DNA from: Triplophysa rosa
Taxonomy: Eukaryota > Chordata > Actinopteri > Cypriniformes > Nemacheilidae
Length of the DNA: 64,000 bases
Reading direction: 5' to 3'
NCBI RefSeq assembly: GCF_024868665.1
Contig: NC_079890.1
Location: forward strand, 2,461,880-2,525,879
The notes beneath the pieces were generated by a model. That model worked only from the letters and a program-made list of their open reading frames with translations. It was not told the DNA's origin and made no database searches. Position 1 is the first letter of the stretch. Every line of letters starts with the position of its first letter. Shown in pieces: positions 25,816-35,638 of the stretch. The position numbers and the translations under genes are program-made.

Positions 25816-26265
25816 ATCATTCTGATAATATTAGTTTTAATGTTTGGGGATGTTTGATGTGATTTTGTTACAACATGTTTTTTCATTGACTCCAGAGTAA
25901 TAAATATCTTTTGGTTATAATGGCATCCAAAATTAAACGTCCAATTACAAATTAGCAGAGAGAAAAAATGCATTGAAAAATTCTAAACCAAATTTCCAAT
26001 GCATTTTCAGCAAATGTCACTATATTATGCTTTATGTAAAAGTTCAGGTTCTTGAATATGATTGGTCGAACAGTAGTTGCGAGATCCAGACGCACTTCCG
26101 GTTCCATAATTCCATTTTGATAATATTAGTTTCAATGTTTTAAGACTTCGGATTTGATTTTGTTACAAAATGTTTTTCCATTAACTCCAGAGCATAATGA
26201 AATCTTCTGGCTTAAATGCCTTCCAAAATTAAGTTGTAATTAAAGTCCAATCACAAAATTAGCAT
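25816..26265 (+). repeat. diverged direct repeat, ~297-bp offset
   Basis: The segment 25822-25969 (TGATAATATTAGTTTTAATG ... TCCAATTACAAATTAGC) recurs at about 26119-26265 (TGATAATATTAGTTTCAATG ... CCAATCACAAAATTAGC). Between them is a GATTGGTC-containing segment that recurs near 26402. This is an old duplication or a dispersed element present twice. Confidence 0.7.
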
Positions 26266-27213
26266 AATAAACATAATAAAACGTAATAAAAAAGAATTAC
26301 GTTATTTTCATTTGTAAAGGACTGAATTCCCCGAATGATCCTAAAATAGACATTAAGACATGGTTATTACAATATATATCATGATTTAGCTTCTTGAATC
26401 TGATTGGTCAAACTGTAACGATATAGACCACTTCTCAACTGAACACTGGTCCAGAATTACTTCCAGTTTCTTTTTAATTTTTTATCTCGCATATATAATT
26501 CAATCTTAAACAGAGTATTTATAAAAGAAATAAACTGTTAAATGAATGTCTTTGTTGTATTCTGTTCAAGCATGTGTGTAGTGTTAAAAAACTACTTTCG
26601 TTTTCTGAAGTGGTCTCTAAAATCTGACATTACTGTGACTTTTCAGAGTTCAAAGTTCACAGATTTGCCAATGTTGGAGTCCATCATCTCTCCTTCTATA
26701 ATATTGGTTTATGCTTTAATGTATGTACGTGATATATAATGACTCACGGCGTAATATATTCTGGGCACACCGCCTACCCTTATAACAAATGTAGATTTGA
26801 ACTGTGCAGCTATGTCAACACTGGCTCCACAGTGGTATAAACGATAATACCGTGGTATAAACTGTAATATCACAAGAAGAAGCCAGGCTAACGAAACAAA
26901 GATTCGCAGGCATTTCTGCCAACTGCCTCCCCAAGGTCTGAGACTAGAGGATGCATTCAACTCCCATTTTATTCACACAAACCCACACAGCACAAAGCAA
27001 ACCCTATCTGACTCATGATGTGCCAGACCAATGCTTAAAAGCAGGCGCTAAACATAGTCGAAAAACCAAAGCCGTGAATGCTTATTATGTTACACAGTCC
27101 CTCAGGATGATTGACAGCTGAAACGTTGAGGAAACACGTCGCGGTTGGTGTCGCCTTCACTTCGGGAACGCGTAAAAAGAATATTTTTTATAATATAATA
27201 TGCTTTCGCTTAC

Positions 27214-27316
27214 CTTTTATCCCAAATTTGTTGCGTCTGCTGTATTTGTTGATGAGGACAAAAATAGCAATGAGGAACACGCAACCGAACCCAGCCAGAA
27301 GCACAGCAATCGACAT
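27214..27316 (-). CDS. ntrk3: ntrk3 exon: transmembrane segment
   Basis: A 103-nt exon with acceptor TCTTCTGCAG and donor GTAAGC. It encodes 34 residues plus one base: MSIAVLLAGFGCVFLIAIF, then VLINKYSRRNKFGIK and the first base of Gly. The hydrophobic helix is followed by the basic stop-transfer NKYSRRNKFG, typical of Trk receptors. Only 238 bp of intron separate it from the stalk exon. The initial Met is internal; it replaces the Val found in mammals and is not a start codon. The next exon in the transcript is 20 kb away. Confidence 0.95.
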
Positions 27317-27554
27317 CTGCAGAAGACAATAATGAAACGGTCACGACGATAATCATGTTAAACTACACGAGAGCCAAATCAAAATGTGGAAAATGTCGTC
27401 ATTATCATTAAAGAAGTTGTCAAATCTGGACATTGGTCCAGGCAGAATGGCGTTTTCAAATGTTCTTCTTATGAAAATAACAGCATGTCTGTGTAACAAT
27501 ATGACGCCGTATAAGTGATGACATCATTTACATTGTCGCTTTGAGAAATCTTAC

Positions 27555-27604
27555 CCCAAACGAGTCTTCTTCCGGTCTCTTCGCCTCATCTTCAGGCGAT
27601 GGAG
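27555..27604 (-). CDS. ntrk3: ntrk3 exon: extracellular membrane-proximal stalk
   Basis: A 50-nt exon with acceptor TATTCTCCAG and donor GTAAGA. Two bases complete the previous codon, then 16 codons read PSPEDEAKRPEEDSFG, ending in phase 0. The terminal PEEDSFG aligns with the conserved PEEDTFG that precedes the TrkC transmembrane helix. The acidic, proline-containing linker is shorter than in mammals even if the putative microexon is included. An alternative acceptor within the exon (CTGAAG) would break the frame and is not favoured. Confidence 0.9.
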
Positions 27605-28196
27605 CTGGAGAATACAAAACCAATACTTTTGTTTTTGCGCTTGCTGCACTTCTTTTCGGTCTTTTCTAGATACGTTTGTTTTACCGGTGTAGCTTGTTCA
27701 CAGGTGTCCGAGAGGAATTGAGACATTTAATTGAGCCGTGATGGCAAAGGTGAAGCGGGTTTGCTGCATCATGCACCCGAAGCACGAACGCCATCTTCCT
27801 TCGGCCCGGAAAACTATTCCACTAACCTGAACTCTCTATGCATCTCACATAGAGCTTGTGTACGTGCTCAAACGTCTCCACTGTCAAATCCCATTGAAAC
27901 TATGTCCTCTTGTACAGATACAGGAAAACGTACAGGATGGGGTAAGGTGAGGGTTTATACTGTATGGTGTAGGTGCATTTAAGTGGAGCCATGTAGAGAC
28001 GCAACCTACAAGATGTCAGAACGAATCCATCACCGTTCTCTTTGAGTTAAGAGATAATCGTGTATTCTCTTTAGAATTACAGAGGTACGGAATGCGATTT
28101 TCATTTTGTATGAACAAAGACATGAGATATATCGATGAGATATAAGTTGGTCCGCCTGTACTTCCAGTATAAAAAGATAAAAAGAGAGATACTTAC

Positions 28197-28211
28197 TGTA
28201 CTCAATTATGC
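28197..28211 (-). CDS. ntrk3: putative ntrk3 15-nt microexon in the extracellular stalk
   Basis: Seen directly: a 15-nt segment lies between an AG acceptor (plus-strand 28212-28213) and a consensus GTAAGT donor (28191-28196). It is preceded on the minus strand by a long polypyrimidine tract (about 28214-28256, mostly T and C) containing a TGCTG word roughly 15 bases upstream of the acceptor. Its length is a multiple of three and its phase matches both neighbours, so inclusion changes Glu-Ala-Pro to Glu-Gly-Ile-Ile-Glu-Tyr-Thr-Pro. Known: TrkA has an 18-nt exon at this same place (exon 9; neuronal TrkA-II), and mammalian TrkC and TrkB have ILFDE- and VIYED-like residues here. Inferred: an alternatively spliced neural microexon. 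It could also be chance; no transcript was available. Confidence 0.6.
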
Positions 28212-28526
28212 CTTGTAAAACAACAGCACACGGGAAGAGAAAAGAGAAAAGAAAATTTGAGAAATGATGAGAAATAACCTTTGAATACAAGCATATACAC
28301 TATATTAGACCTTGCATAAGCATCAAATATATACGATTAAACAATATTTCCAAACCTGGAGATCATTTGTTATATTAACCAAAATAACTGTAATTTAATC
28401 ATCTGTAATAATATTAATAGTGTATTTTTTGCTCAATTAAAAAAACCAAGGGGTAACATATAAGAATCTGTCAGACTGAGAAAAAAAAGCAAAGTAAAAT
28501 GCCAAAATAACACTGAGCAGACGTAC

Positions 28527-28832
28527 CTTCATCTTCGATGAACGGCGGCTCTAGGAAATATCCGTACACAGTTTTAGTGACTGAACCCAGGGAGTTAGCG
28601 GCTACAAGAGTGTAGTTTCCATTGTCGTAATGCGTTGGGTTCTCAAAAGTCAAGCAGCCTTCCAAGTAATCTTGGTAGTCCACCATTTCCGTGCGGATGT
28701 ACTCGCTCTCCAGGATCTCCCGGTCTTTGTGAAACCAACGCAGTGTGGGATGAGGGAATCCTCTCACTGTGAACTCCATACAGGTGTGATGGCGGCGCTC
28801 CGGCTCGTCCAGCTTCAAGATTACAGGCGGAA
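28527..28832 (-). CDS. ntrk3: ntrk3 exon: Ig-like domain 2 (neurotrophin-binding domain)
   Basis: A 306-nt exon with acceptor TTTTTCCTCACATCAG and donor GTACGT. The first two bases complete a Phe codon; 101 codons follow and a single G remains. It opens PPVILKLDEPERRHHTC, continues MEFTVRGFPHPTLRWFHKD and ends VYGYFLEPPFIEDE. It includes the hallmark THYDNGNYTLVAANSLG segment of the second Ig domain, which in Trk receptors is the main neurotrophin-binding domain. A possible glycosylation site is NYT. The leftover G joins either to the putative microexon (making Gly) or directly to the stalk exon (making Ala); both keep the frame open. Confidence 0.96.
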
Positions 28833-29699
28833 CTGATGTGAGGAAAAATAATACTGATGACTGAAGGTTGAACCCTTACAAATGAGAAGTTTATTCAGGC
28901 GTGCTATTACTAGTATACTTCTTTTAAACTAACAATAATAAATGTATGAAATGGTGTGTATGAAATTTAGCGGCATCTAGCGGTGAGGTTGTGAATTGCA
29001 ACCAACGGCTCACACCCCCCCATCGAAGCATTACGGTGGCTGACACAGGGCTAAGACGTTGTCATGTTTTCACTTCTTTGCCGAAGTAGACCCTCCAAAA
29101 AATGACACATTAGACCTTTAAGTACAGTACAGTTTTTTGTACAGGAAGAATGACTGGAAGGCTTACATATTGCTATCTTTTTGAAATCTCCGTTCAATTC
29201 AATTCACAACCGTACCTTCTTAAATTAGGTTGGTGACAAAGTAGTTGGACAGAGCATAAATTGACACAGAAGCTTGCAATCTCACTGTCACCAACTATGT
29301 ATTATTCCACAGCCTCAAATTCCAAATTACACGCAAGCATTTGTTTGTCATTCAAATGAGAACGCGTGCTTATTGTCAGTTGCCCTCTTTCACAGAAGTG
29401 ATTTGTGCTCGGCTGACTGATGAGCCCAGACAGGAGAGAGATCCCTCCCGTAGCGCGAGCTCCGCATACATCCCGCCTAAACAGATGACATGTGTTTTAG
29501 AATCAGCATGCAGTAGCACCCTTCCTCCCGGCCTGTCTGCTCTCTCTACTGCATGAGACCTGTCATTTAAAGAGTCCTGCTGAAATCCCATCAGGAGACA
29601 GAATGAGAGAATCTCATATGCAAAGCTTTTGATCAGAATACAAAAATCCAGGTAGTGCGCTTTGTTATTAGCTAAGGTTATTAGCATCTTGCAGATTTC

Positions 29700-31650
29700 T
29701 GCCTGGCAAAAGCAACGCGGTGGCGCGTTCTGATCTCAGCTAACTCCGAATTTTAGCAAATGTTCTCTCAAAGCAATCCAAAAACATTTGTACGGTAATG
29801 TTAAAAGACCATTATATGTCATTGCTAAACAATGTAAAAACTCAGTTCTTAAATTGTTAGTGGGACATTTAAAATATTCAGAAATTACTTTTCATTACTT
29901 TTTGCAATGTTTGCAAATGAAGATTTTCGAAGGTTCCCCTGAATGAAATGAACACACTGGCTTATAAGTGTTTAGTTGTTAATTGGTTTAAAAACTAATA
30001 TTAATACACCTTGTTCTATATTAAATACACTCAAAAACTGTGTTATTTGTGAGAGTTTGCAACACTTTTCAGTAATGCATTTTGTTTCTTTGAACTCTGA
30101 ATAAAGATTTGCAGCCCGCGTTCAAATCATTGGACCAAAAAACAGATTTCTTCTTGGCTGGCAGCATAATCTGATCTCACCTAACTCAGACTTTTAGCTA
30201 ACGTTATCTTAAACCTATCGAAAAGCTGCGGTAACGTTGCAGTAACGTTGAAATAATTTTTTTTCAATATGATATGTCATCGCTAACATTATAAAAACGT
30301 TGGTATTATATTGTTGTTCTTACATTGTTAGTAGAACGTTTACAAGAAATTGCTTGTCAAAACTTAATGGGAAAACAATTAGCAAAACGGTCTCGGAACA
30401 TATTTTTGTTAGCTGGGGTTGGGTATCAAGAACCAGTTCTAAAATGAAACCAAAGTTCAAAGGTTCCCCTCAATTAAATTAACACACCATCTTAGAAATG
30501 TTTAGCTCTTAATTGGTGTCAAAATGTATATTAATACACCTTTTTCGATTTTATAAACAGTATGTCCATTTTTGTTATCTGTGAGAGTTCGCAACATCAC
30601 CTTCCAGTGATGCATTATTTTCTTTGAATTCTGAATAAAGATTGGCAGCCCGTGTTCAAATAATTCGGCTAAAACAAACAAAAAATAAATAGCAACTTTG
30701 CATCACAATCTGATCTCAGCTAACTCAGAATTTTGGCTAACATTGTCTCAAAGCTATTAACCTGCGAAACGTTGCAGTAATGTTAAAAGAACGTTTTATC
30801 AACATTATATGTCATTGCTAAACATTAAACGCTGGTATTAAAACACTGTTTTTACGTTGTAAGTGGAATGTTTAAAACATTCATAAAAGGTTAGCATAAC
30901 GATCTTAGCGCATATTTTTGTTAGCTGGGAAGTAGGGTTGGGTATTGCGAACGATTCCAAATTTCGAAGGTTTGTACAATGTCATCAGATTTCGTACTTA
31001 TTAAAATGATTAACTGCATACAATTTTTAAGTTCCTTTATGAGGCAATAAGCAATGAACTTCTTCCTTGATAAAAATAAAAACCCTCAGCACTCGGTTAT
31101 CAAAAGCAATCATAAGAAATGTTTCCACTCGGTGGCCGTATATCTTGCCGCTGTCATTTCACTTTAACGTCACGGTCATTAGTCAGCGCTGTGATAAAAT
31201 GTAATGCTTTTCATCTACCCACTGTCTTAAAATCATGTGCTGTTTAATGAACATAATGATGCCTGAGTGTCAGATCATATCTGGGTGCTGGAACATTAAA
31301 ATCGGCAGCGGGAAACATCCTTCATCCATTAAAAAGTTGAAAGGTTCAGATAAATGTGACGCACACACACAATTCTGCCTCCAGCCAGTTAGCTTCTTAT
31401 ACCTGTTTAACCCACTTTAACAGAAAGCACAGCGTAAAGCTTATTTTTATGTAAACGTTCTCCCACGTGACCGTGAATGAACACAAATTTAGCTGTTAAT
31501 TGGTGTCAAAATGTATATTAATACACCTTGTTCTGTTTTAAATACGTTGATATTTGTTCATAAGTGAATCCACTGTGTTATCTGTGAGACTTCGCAGTAA
31601 TGCATTTTCTCCTTTGAATTCTGAATAAGGGTTTGCAGGTGTTCGGCCAG
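29700..31650 (+). repeat. diverged ~0.45-0.54-kb tandem repeat array
   Basis: Marker words recur in order. CTGATCTCAGCTAACTC-like words lie at 29730, 30171 and 30710. GGTTCCCCT followed by TTTAGNTNTTAATTGG-type text lies at 29931 and 30460, and the latter part again at 31487. ATTAATACACC recurs near 30000, 30530 and 31518. Each unit also holds TTTGAANTCTGAATAAAG and GTAACGTTG-type words. The spacing is uneven (441 and 539), and the last unit is truncated after a non-repeat gap (about 30960-31480). Confidence 0.75.
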
Positions 31651-31666
31651 GTTGAAGTTGAAGCGG

Positions 31667-31785
31667 GTTGTTGCTATGCGACTGATAAAGTGTTGATTGT
31701 TTTTTAGCATGTTGCTACTGTAAGCGGTTTCTGGGATGTTCTGGGTGGTTTCTAGGGCATTGGTGTGTGGTTGCTAAGCATATTC
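31667..31785 (+). repeat. GTTGCTA/GGTTTCT-type short direct repeats
   Basis: Imperfect repetition of GTTGCTA..., GCGGTTTCTGGGATGTTCTG and GGTGGTTTCTAGGGCATTGG. The same simple family appears at 20458-20540 and 44951-44993, and in opposite orientation at 40430-40515 and 49662-49747. It is a low-complexity minisatellite-like repeat of fish. Confidence 0.65.
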
Positions 31786-31804
31786 AAAAAGAAAATTAAC
31801 TTAC

Positions 31805-31946
31805 AGAGCACAGCCAGCTGAAGGGACACATTGGTCATGCCAACCACATTCTCAGAGATGCAGGTGAGAGTGAAACCGTTGTCGTCCCGGCTCACGTTGA
31901 CCAGCGTCAGGTTGATGGAGTGAATGTTGGGCCAGTAGACATTCGA
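31805..31946 (-). CDS. ntrk3: ntrk3 exon: second half of Ig-like domain 1
   Basis: A 142-nt exon with acceptor TGTCTGCCCTCCAG and donor GTAAGT. It begins in phase 0 with SNVYWPNIHSINLTLVNVS, continues DDNGFTLTC with the second Ig cysteine, then SENVVGMTNVSLQLAVL, and ends with one base of a codon that becomes Phe when joined to the Ig2 exon. Candidate N-glycosylation sites are NLT, NVS and NVS. The match to TrkC (INLTLVNV, NGFTLTC, ENVVGM) is very strong and separates it from TrkA and TrkB. A short direct repeat rich in GTTGCTA words (31667-31785) ends about 20 bp downstream of the exon inside the following intron. Confidence 0.95.
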
Positions 31947-32018
31947 CTGGAGGGCAGACACAAAGCGTTAGGTGGAAAGTAAACAGGTGGAGATTTGTAG
32001 CTGATGAATGTTGCTCAC

Positions 32019-32161
32019 CTGGTGCGTGTTGATGGAATGAAGGCCGTGCACGGTCCAGTCCACCTCAGGTAATGGAGAGCCGGAACCGTTACAGCTGAGC
32101 GTCACGTTATCTCCCTCCATCACAGTGAGGTTACTGTGGGCAACACTGATGTCTGGCAGGT
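32019..32161 (-). CDS. ntrk3: ntrk3 exon: first half of Ig-like domain 1
   Basis: A 143-nt exon with acceptor TTGTGTTGTAG and donor GTGAGC. The first two bases finish the Asp codon begun in the LRRCT exon. It then encodes 47 residues starting LPDISVAHSNLTV and ending GLHSINTHQ at a codon boundary. The Ig B-strand cysteine is seen in VTLSCNGSGSPLP, and the core Trp in EVDW. Possible N-glycosylation sites are NLT, NVT and NGS. This is the membrane-distal Ig-C2 domain between the LRR block and the neurotrophin-binding Ig2. Only 72 bp of intron separate it from the second half. Confidence 0.95.
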
Positions 32162-33135
32162 CTACAACACAATTTACACAAAACCTACTATAGTAAAAAT
32201 AGTCTAATGTAGACATGTAGATAATGTAAAAATAGATACTAGATCAATACTTTTTTAGTTGATAAAAGTACACTTTGAAGTATACTCTCTACTCTAGTTT
32301 AGTAGTTTTTATCCTTTAATTACTAAATACTTCATTAAGTGAACTGAACATCATGTTTCTAGTTTACTAATTATATTATTTTTGCACTTAAAATATACTA
32401 CTATATTCTTAATTTTTATACTTGAAACATACCATCATGTGCACCTGAGAGAGGTTTAAAGGAAATTATTATCATCACTGTTTACAAAAAAAATCAGGTT
32501 CAAGTTTCACGCATGTTTTATTGACTCAGCTATTCCACCCCAAAGCTAAATTGTTACTTTGTGAACTTAAGAACATATTAAGTGTATAAGAAAGTATGTA
32601 AAACGTGAAAACAGGCTGTTTGTTTAAAAGAGTAACTACAAGCCAAGTATACTTATAATACTGAAAAGATTATCAAAAAAGTACAAGTATATGTACAAAT
32701 ATATATTTTTGTCAGTATAAGTCAAGTAGTGTCATTTTTAGACAAGTTTAGATTCTTTTTTTCCTCATTTTAATTTAAAAGAAGTATACTTCTAGGACAC
32801 TGAAATAAATATATTAATAAGGGAGTACACTACATTTAATTCTATAAAAGTGTAGCTTCAGAATCTTTATTTCTGTCAATTATTGAAATAAAGTATAGCT
32901 TTAGTTCTCTCATTTTCATTTATTTCATATTCCAATAACAGCTATGACTAAAAACAAGCATCACAGTATTTCCATAGCTGTAGTAACTGGCGTATTTGAG
33001 TGGAAATTGGTTACCATGGGTGCGTATCAGTAGCATCAGTAGCATGGGTGCGTAGTTATCCTATATGTAGAATTCACACAGTATATGCTGTACACAAGCC
33101 TCCAGCTGTATTATATATAATTCAAGACATCCTAC
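32162..33135. other. ntrk3 intron between LRRCT and Ig1 exons
   Basis: About 1 kb of AT-rich sequence dominated by degenerate AGTATACT / AAGTATA words (32250-32900), which resemble the AAGTATACTT-rich teleost repeats. No coding signal was seen. Confidence 0.55.
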
Positions 33136-33290
33136 CACAGTGGGCAATGCTCATTGATCTCAGGCGAATCTTGTATGCTCCGTTCTTGCAGTAGAGCTGC
33201 TGGGTGTGTAGCCCAGCTTCTCCTCGCTGCTGCCAGAGCTGAATCCAGCGAATGTCACATCCACAGTCAAAGACCACCCCCTCCAGCCTC
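33136..33290 (-). CDS. ntrk3: ntrk3 exon: LRR C-terminal cap (LRRCT)
   Basis: A 155-nt exon with acceptor GGATGCAG and donor GTAGGA (less common than GTAAGT). It starts with the last base of a Leu codon, encodes 51 residues, and ends with a single G completed as Asp by the next exon, giving the conserved Cys-Asp-Leu-Pro link to Ig1. The key block is CGCDIRWIQLWQQRGEAG followed by LYC and a final AHC, so the four cap cysteines (CGC, LYC, AHC) are all present. The residues just before the first Cys are EGVVFDC, where Trk proteins usually have an Asn-Pro-Phe or Asn-Phe-Phe type motif. The human NCSC glycosylation site is absent (DCGC here). Other frames are open across the exon, but this is the frame that joins both neighbours. 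Confidence 0.93.
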
Positions 33291-33694
33291 CTGCATCCGC
33301 AACAACAAACCGTATGTACGTATACAACATATGTACGTATTTGAAATACAAATTAGTATTTTGTAATTTGATAAGGTTGATGAAAATAGCTTCATATTTT
33401 GTATCAAAATACTTCAGTGATTGTATTTTAGTAGTTTTAAAATACTGTAAAATGCTTTGTAAGAAGTCTACATGATGCCATAAAAAAGCGGCCTCTGATA
33501 CTCAGTAGTTTTCCCAGACTTGAAAACAGAAACTAGATCCATATTGAAGAAAGGTGCATGGTCAAGGTAAGAAACGTGCAGACTGCCAGATTTCCATTGA
33601 CTTTTTTAATAGTTCATGTTAAGTTTTGGTGTTTGTTTTAGTAGCCTAGGCTAAATAGTTTGCCAATTTACATAATGTGCTGTGTTGAAAAGCA

Positions 33695-34212
33695 TACATG
33701 TCATGGTTCTGCCCCATCTTGTCTTGCTTTTCTTGATCTAGTGGCAGAAGCATGACAGAACCTCTTGTTTCATGTGGAGAGAGGCGTTTTGGCCCTTTTG
33801 GCTTGCCATACTCTCTCCGGTCTCGTCTCTGTTCCCGGCCCCCCGTCTCCTCATTATTGCTTGTTATTGGTTTCATGCCCTACACCTGTCCCCTCTTGAT
33901 TTGATCCCTTATTTAATGCCCCTTTGTTCTCTGTCCTGTGCTGGTTCATTGTGCGTGTATGTGTCACTTGTATGGTGAGTGCCTGTTCCGTGTCAGTCTA
34001 GTCATTTGTAGTTCATGTTTATATTAATCTTAGTCTTGTTAGGTGTAATTAGTCTTAGTCCTGTCCAGTTGTAGATTCCCCTGTTTTGTTATGTTACCCC
34101 CACGTGGGTCTTTGTTTTGTATTTTTGTTAATAAATGTCTTGTTAATACCCCTTACCCGCTGTCTGCGTTTGGGTCCTCTCTCCTCGTCTCACCACCCGT
34201 TCTTGACAGATA
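33695..34212 (+). repeat. dispersed cyprinid repeat (TGTCATGGTTCTG ... CCCCCACGTGGGTC)
   Basis: It starts CATGTCATGGTTCTGCC, passes through GTTACCCCCACGTGGGTCTT and GTTAATAAATGTCTTGTTAA, and ends near GGGTCCTCTCTCCTCGTC and CTTGACAG. This ordered text is a repeat of carp-like fish as I recall it. Short ORFs across it (33646-33876 minus, 33772-33978 plus) are unsupported. Class uncertain. Confidence 0.55.
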
Positions 34213-35340
34213 CGTGCTGTGGCTTCTGTATCTCGTAGTTTATTTTGATACACATAAAATTAAGGTATTTGGTATTTTATTTTAAAATGCATTTCGATGT
34301 ATTTTTGCCCAGCCCTGCTCAGCGTCTTCTTATATCATATGAACTCTTCCAGTAACAGGAATTGACAGCATACAAAATGTATTCTGAAAGTGGACATTGC
34401 TTTAAAATGACTGTATTGCACCTCGTAAAATACAGTCGGTCGCATTTGCTGACTGGGAAAAGATTTGATGCGCTCAGTGTGATGAACCGTATATCATTAA
34501 CGGGAGCCTTTGATCTCAGCATAAAACGTTACTCCGTTAATCTGTATGCACGGGTTGGAAAACACACTACTGTACACACCGCATGTTTGCAGAGACCTTC
34601 ATTACTTTGCAAATGCCTTTTTGCAAATCTTCAGGAATCAGGTCACCCATGAGAACAAGTACTGCATTACTGTACGACACGGAGCGCGTGACTTTTTACA
34701 CATCAGAATTGAAAAGGTTAGCAATTTCAGTATATTCAGTATATAGTATTTTCGTATAAAATAACTAAGCTCTTGTTAGAAAGCCTGACAACAAAAAAAA
34801 GCATTATACATGCGCTTTACGCTCACACTAAAACATCATTTATGTTGTCAGAAGCAACCTAGCAGTGGCCAATGGGGATCCTGACAGTCATCAGGAATGA
34901 CTGACAGCCCGTCACACAACGAGGTTTAGTTGTGCACCTGAATGCAATGTGCTTTGAAGAAGTCAAGAAACTTCTGTGAAAGTAATGAGATGATTTCCAT
35001 TCGGAGAATGAAACAATACATGCACAGTATGTGCTCAAACGGTTAAATCTTGCAATCATTTTCCAAGCGCCTGGGCTAATATTATATTACAATGACTTTT
35101 AGTCTGTGAATCAATAATCCCTGTGAATCTCATCTAGCTGTGGAGATTACACCATTATTATAACGCCACAGTTACAGAGCTGATACCCATCTACACCCAT
35201 TCATCTCCATAACATCTGCAATTCGTTCAGTGAAGTTTGCGTTATTATTTTCTGGCCTCTGTTCTTTCTTTTTCTTCACTTTTACTCCATCCATCTAACC
35301 AAACAACCGGTTCAGTACACTAGTAGTACACACCGCACTC

Positions 35341-35638
35341 AGGGAAAGTTCACTCAAAAATAAAAGTTATGTCATCATTTATTCACTCTCATGTGGTTGT
35401 AAATCTGTACATGGCTCTTTCGTCTGTGGAACACAAAGAAATATTTTGAGAAATGTCTTGGTGGTTTTGTGTCCATATAATGAAAGTCAATGGGGATCAA
35501 TGTAGTTTGGTTAGCATCGTTCTTCAAAATATCTCCCCTTGTGTTTTGCAGGAGAAAGAAAGTCATACATGTTTGGAATGACATGAGGGTGAGTAAATGA
35601 TGACACAACTTTCGAATTTGGGTGAACTATCCCTTTAA
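35341..35638. mobile_element. Angel-type inverted-repeat element, well preserved
   Basis: The left end AGGGAAAGTTCACTCAAAAA and the right end (reverse complement) TTAAAGGGATAGTTCACCC are inverted repeats. The interior is quasi-palindromic: TGTCATCATTTATTCACTCT on the left matches AGGGTGAGTAAATGATGACA on the right in reverse complement. Noncoding MITE. Confidence 0.82.

Larger units (their letters stand above)
7107..27213. other. 20-kb ntrk3 intron between transmembrane and juxtamembrane exons
   Basis: No exon was recognised on either strand. The longest ORF (20128-20577, plus) has no domain I recognise, and part of it is repeat. Named repeats occupy 7770-8340, 8444-9606, 20900-21070, 21640-21720, 19215-19560, 23772-24022, 24092-24335 and 25816-26265. 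Stretches without recognisable repeats include 9900-12330, 14850-16600, 16990-18780 and 21950-22560. A CA microsatellite is at 11216-11252 and an ATT run near 15916-15932. Confidence 0.6.
28833..31804. other. ntrk3 intron between Ig1 and Ig2 exons
   Basis: No coding content was recognised. The central 2 kb is the tandem array at 29700-31650 and the 5' edge carries the GTTGCTA-rich repeat at 31667-31785. The segment 28833-29690 has no repeat I recognise. Confidence 0.6.
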
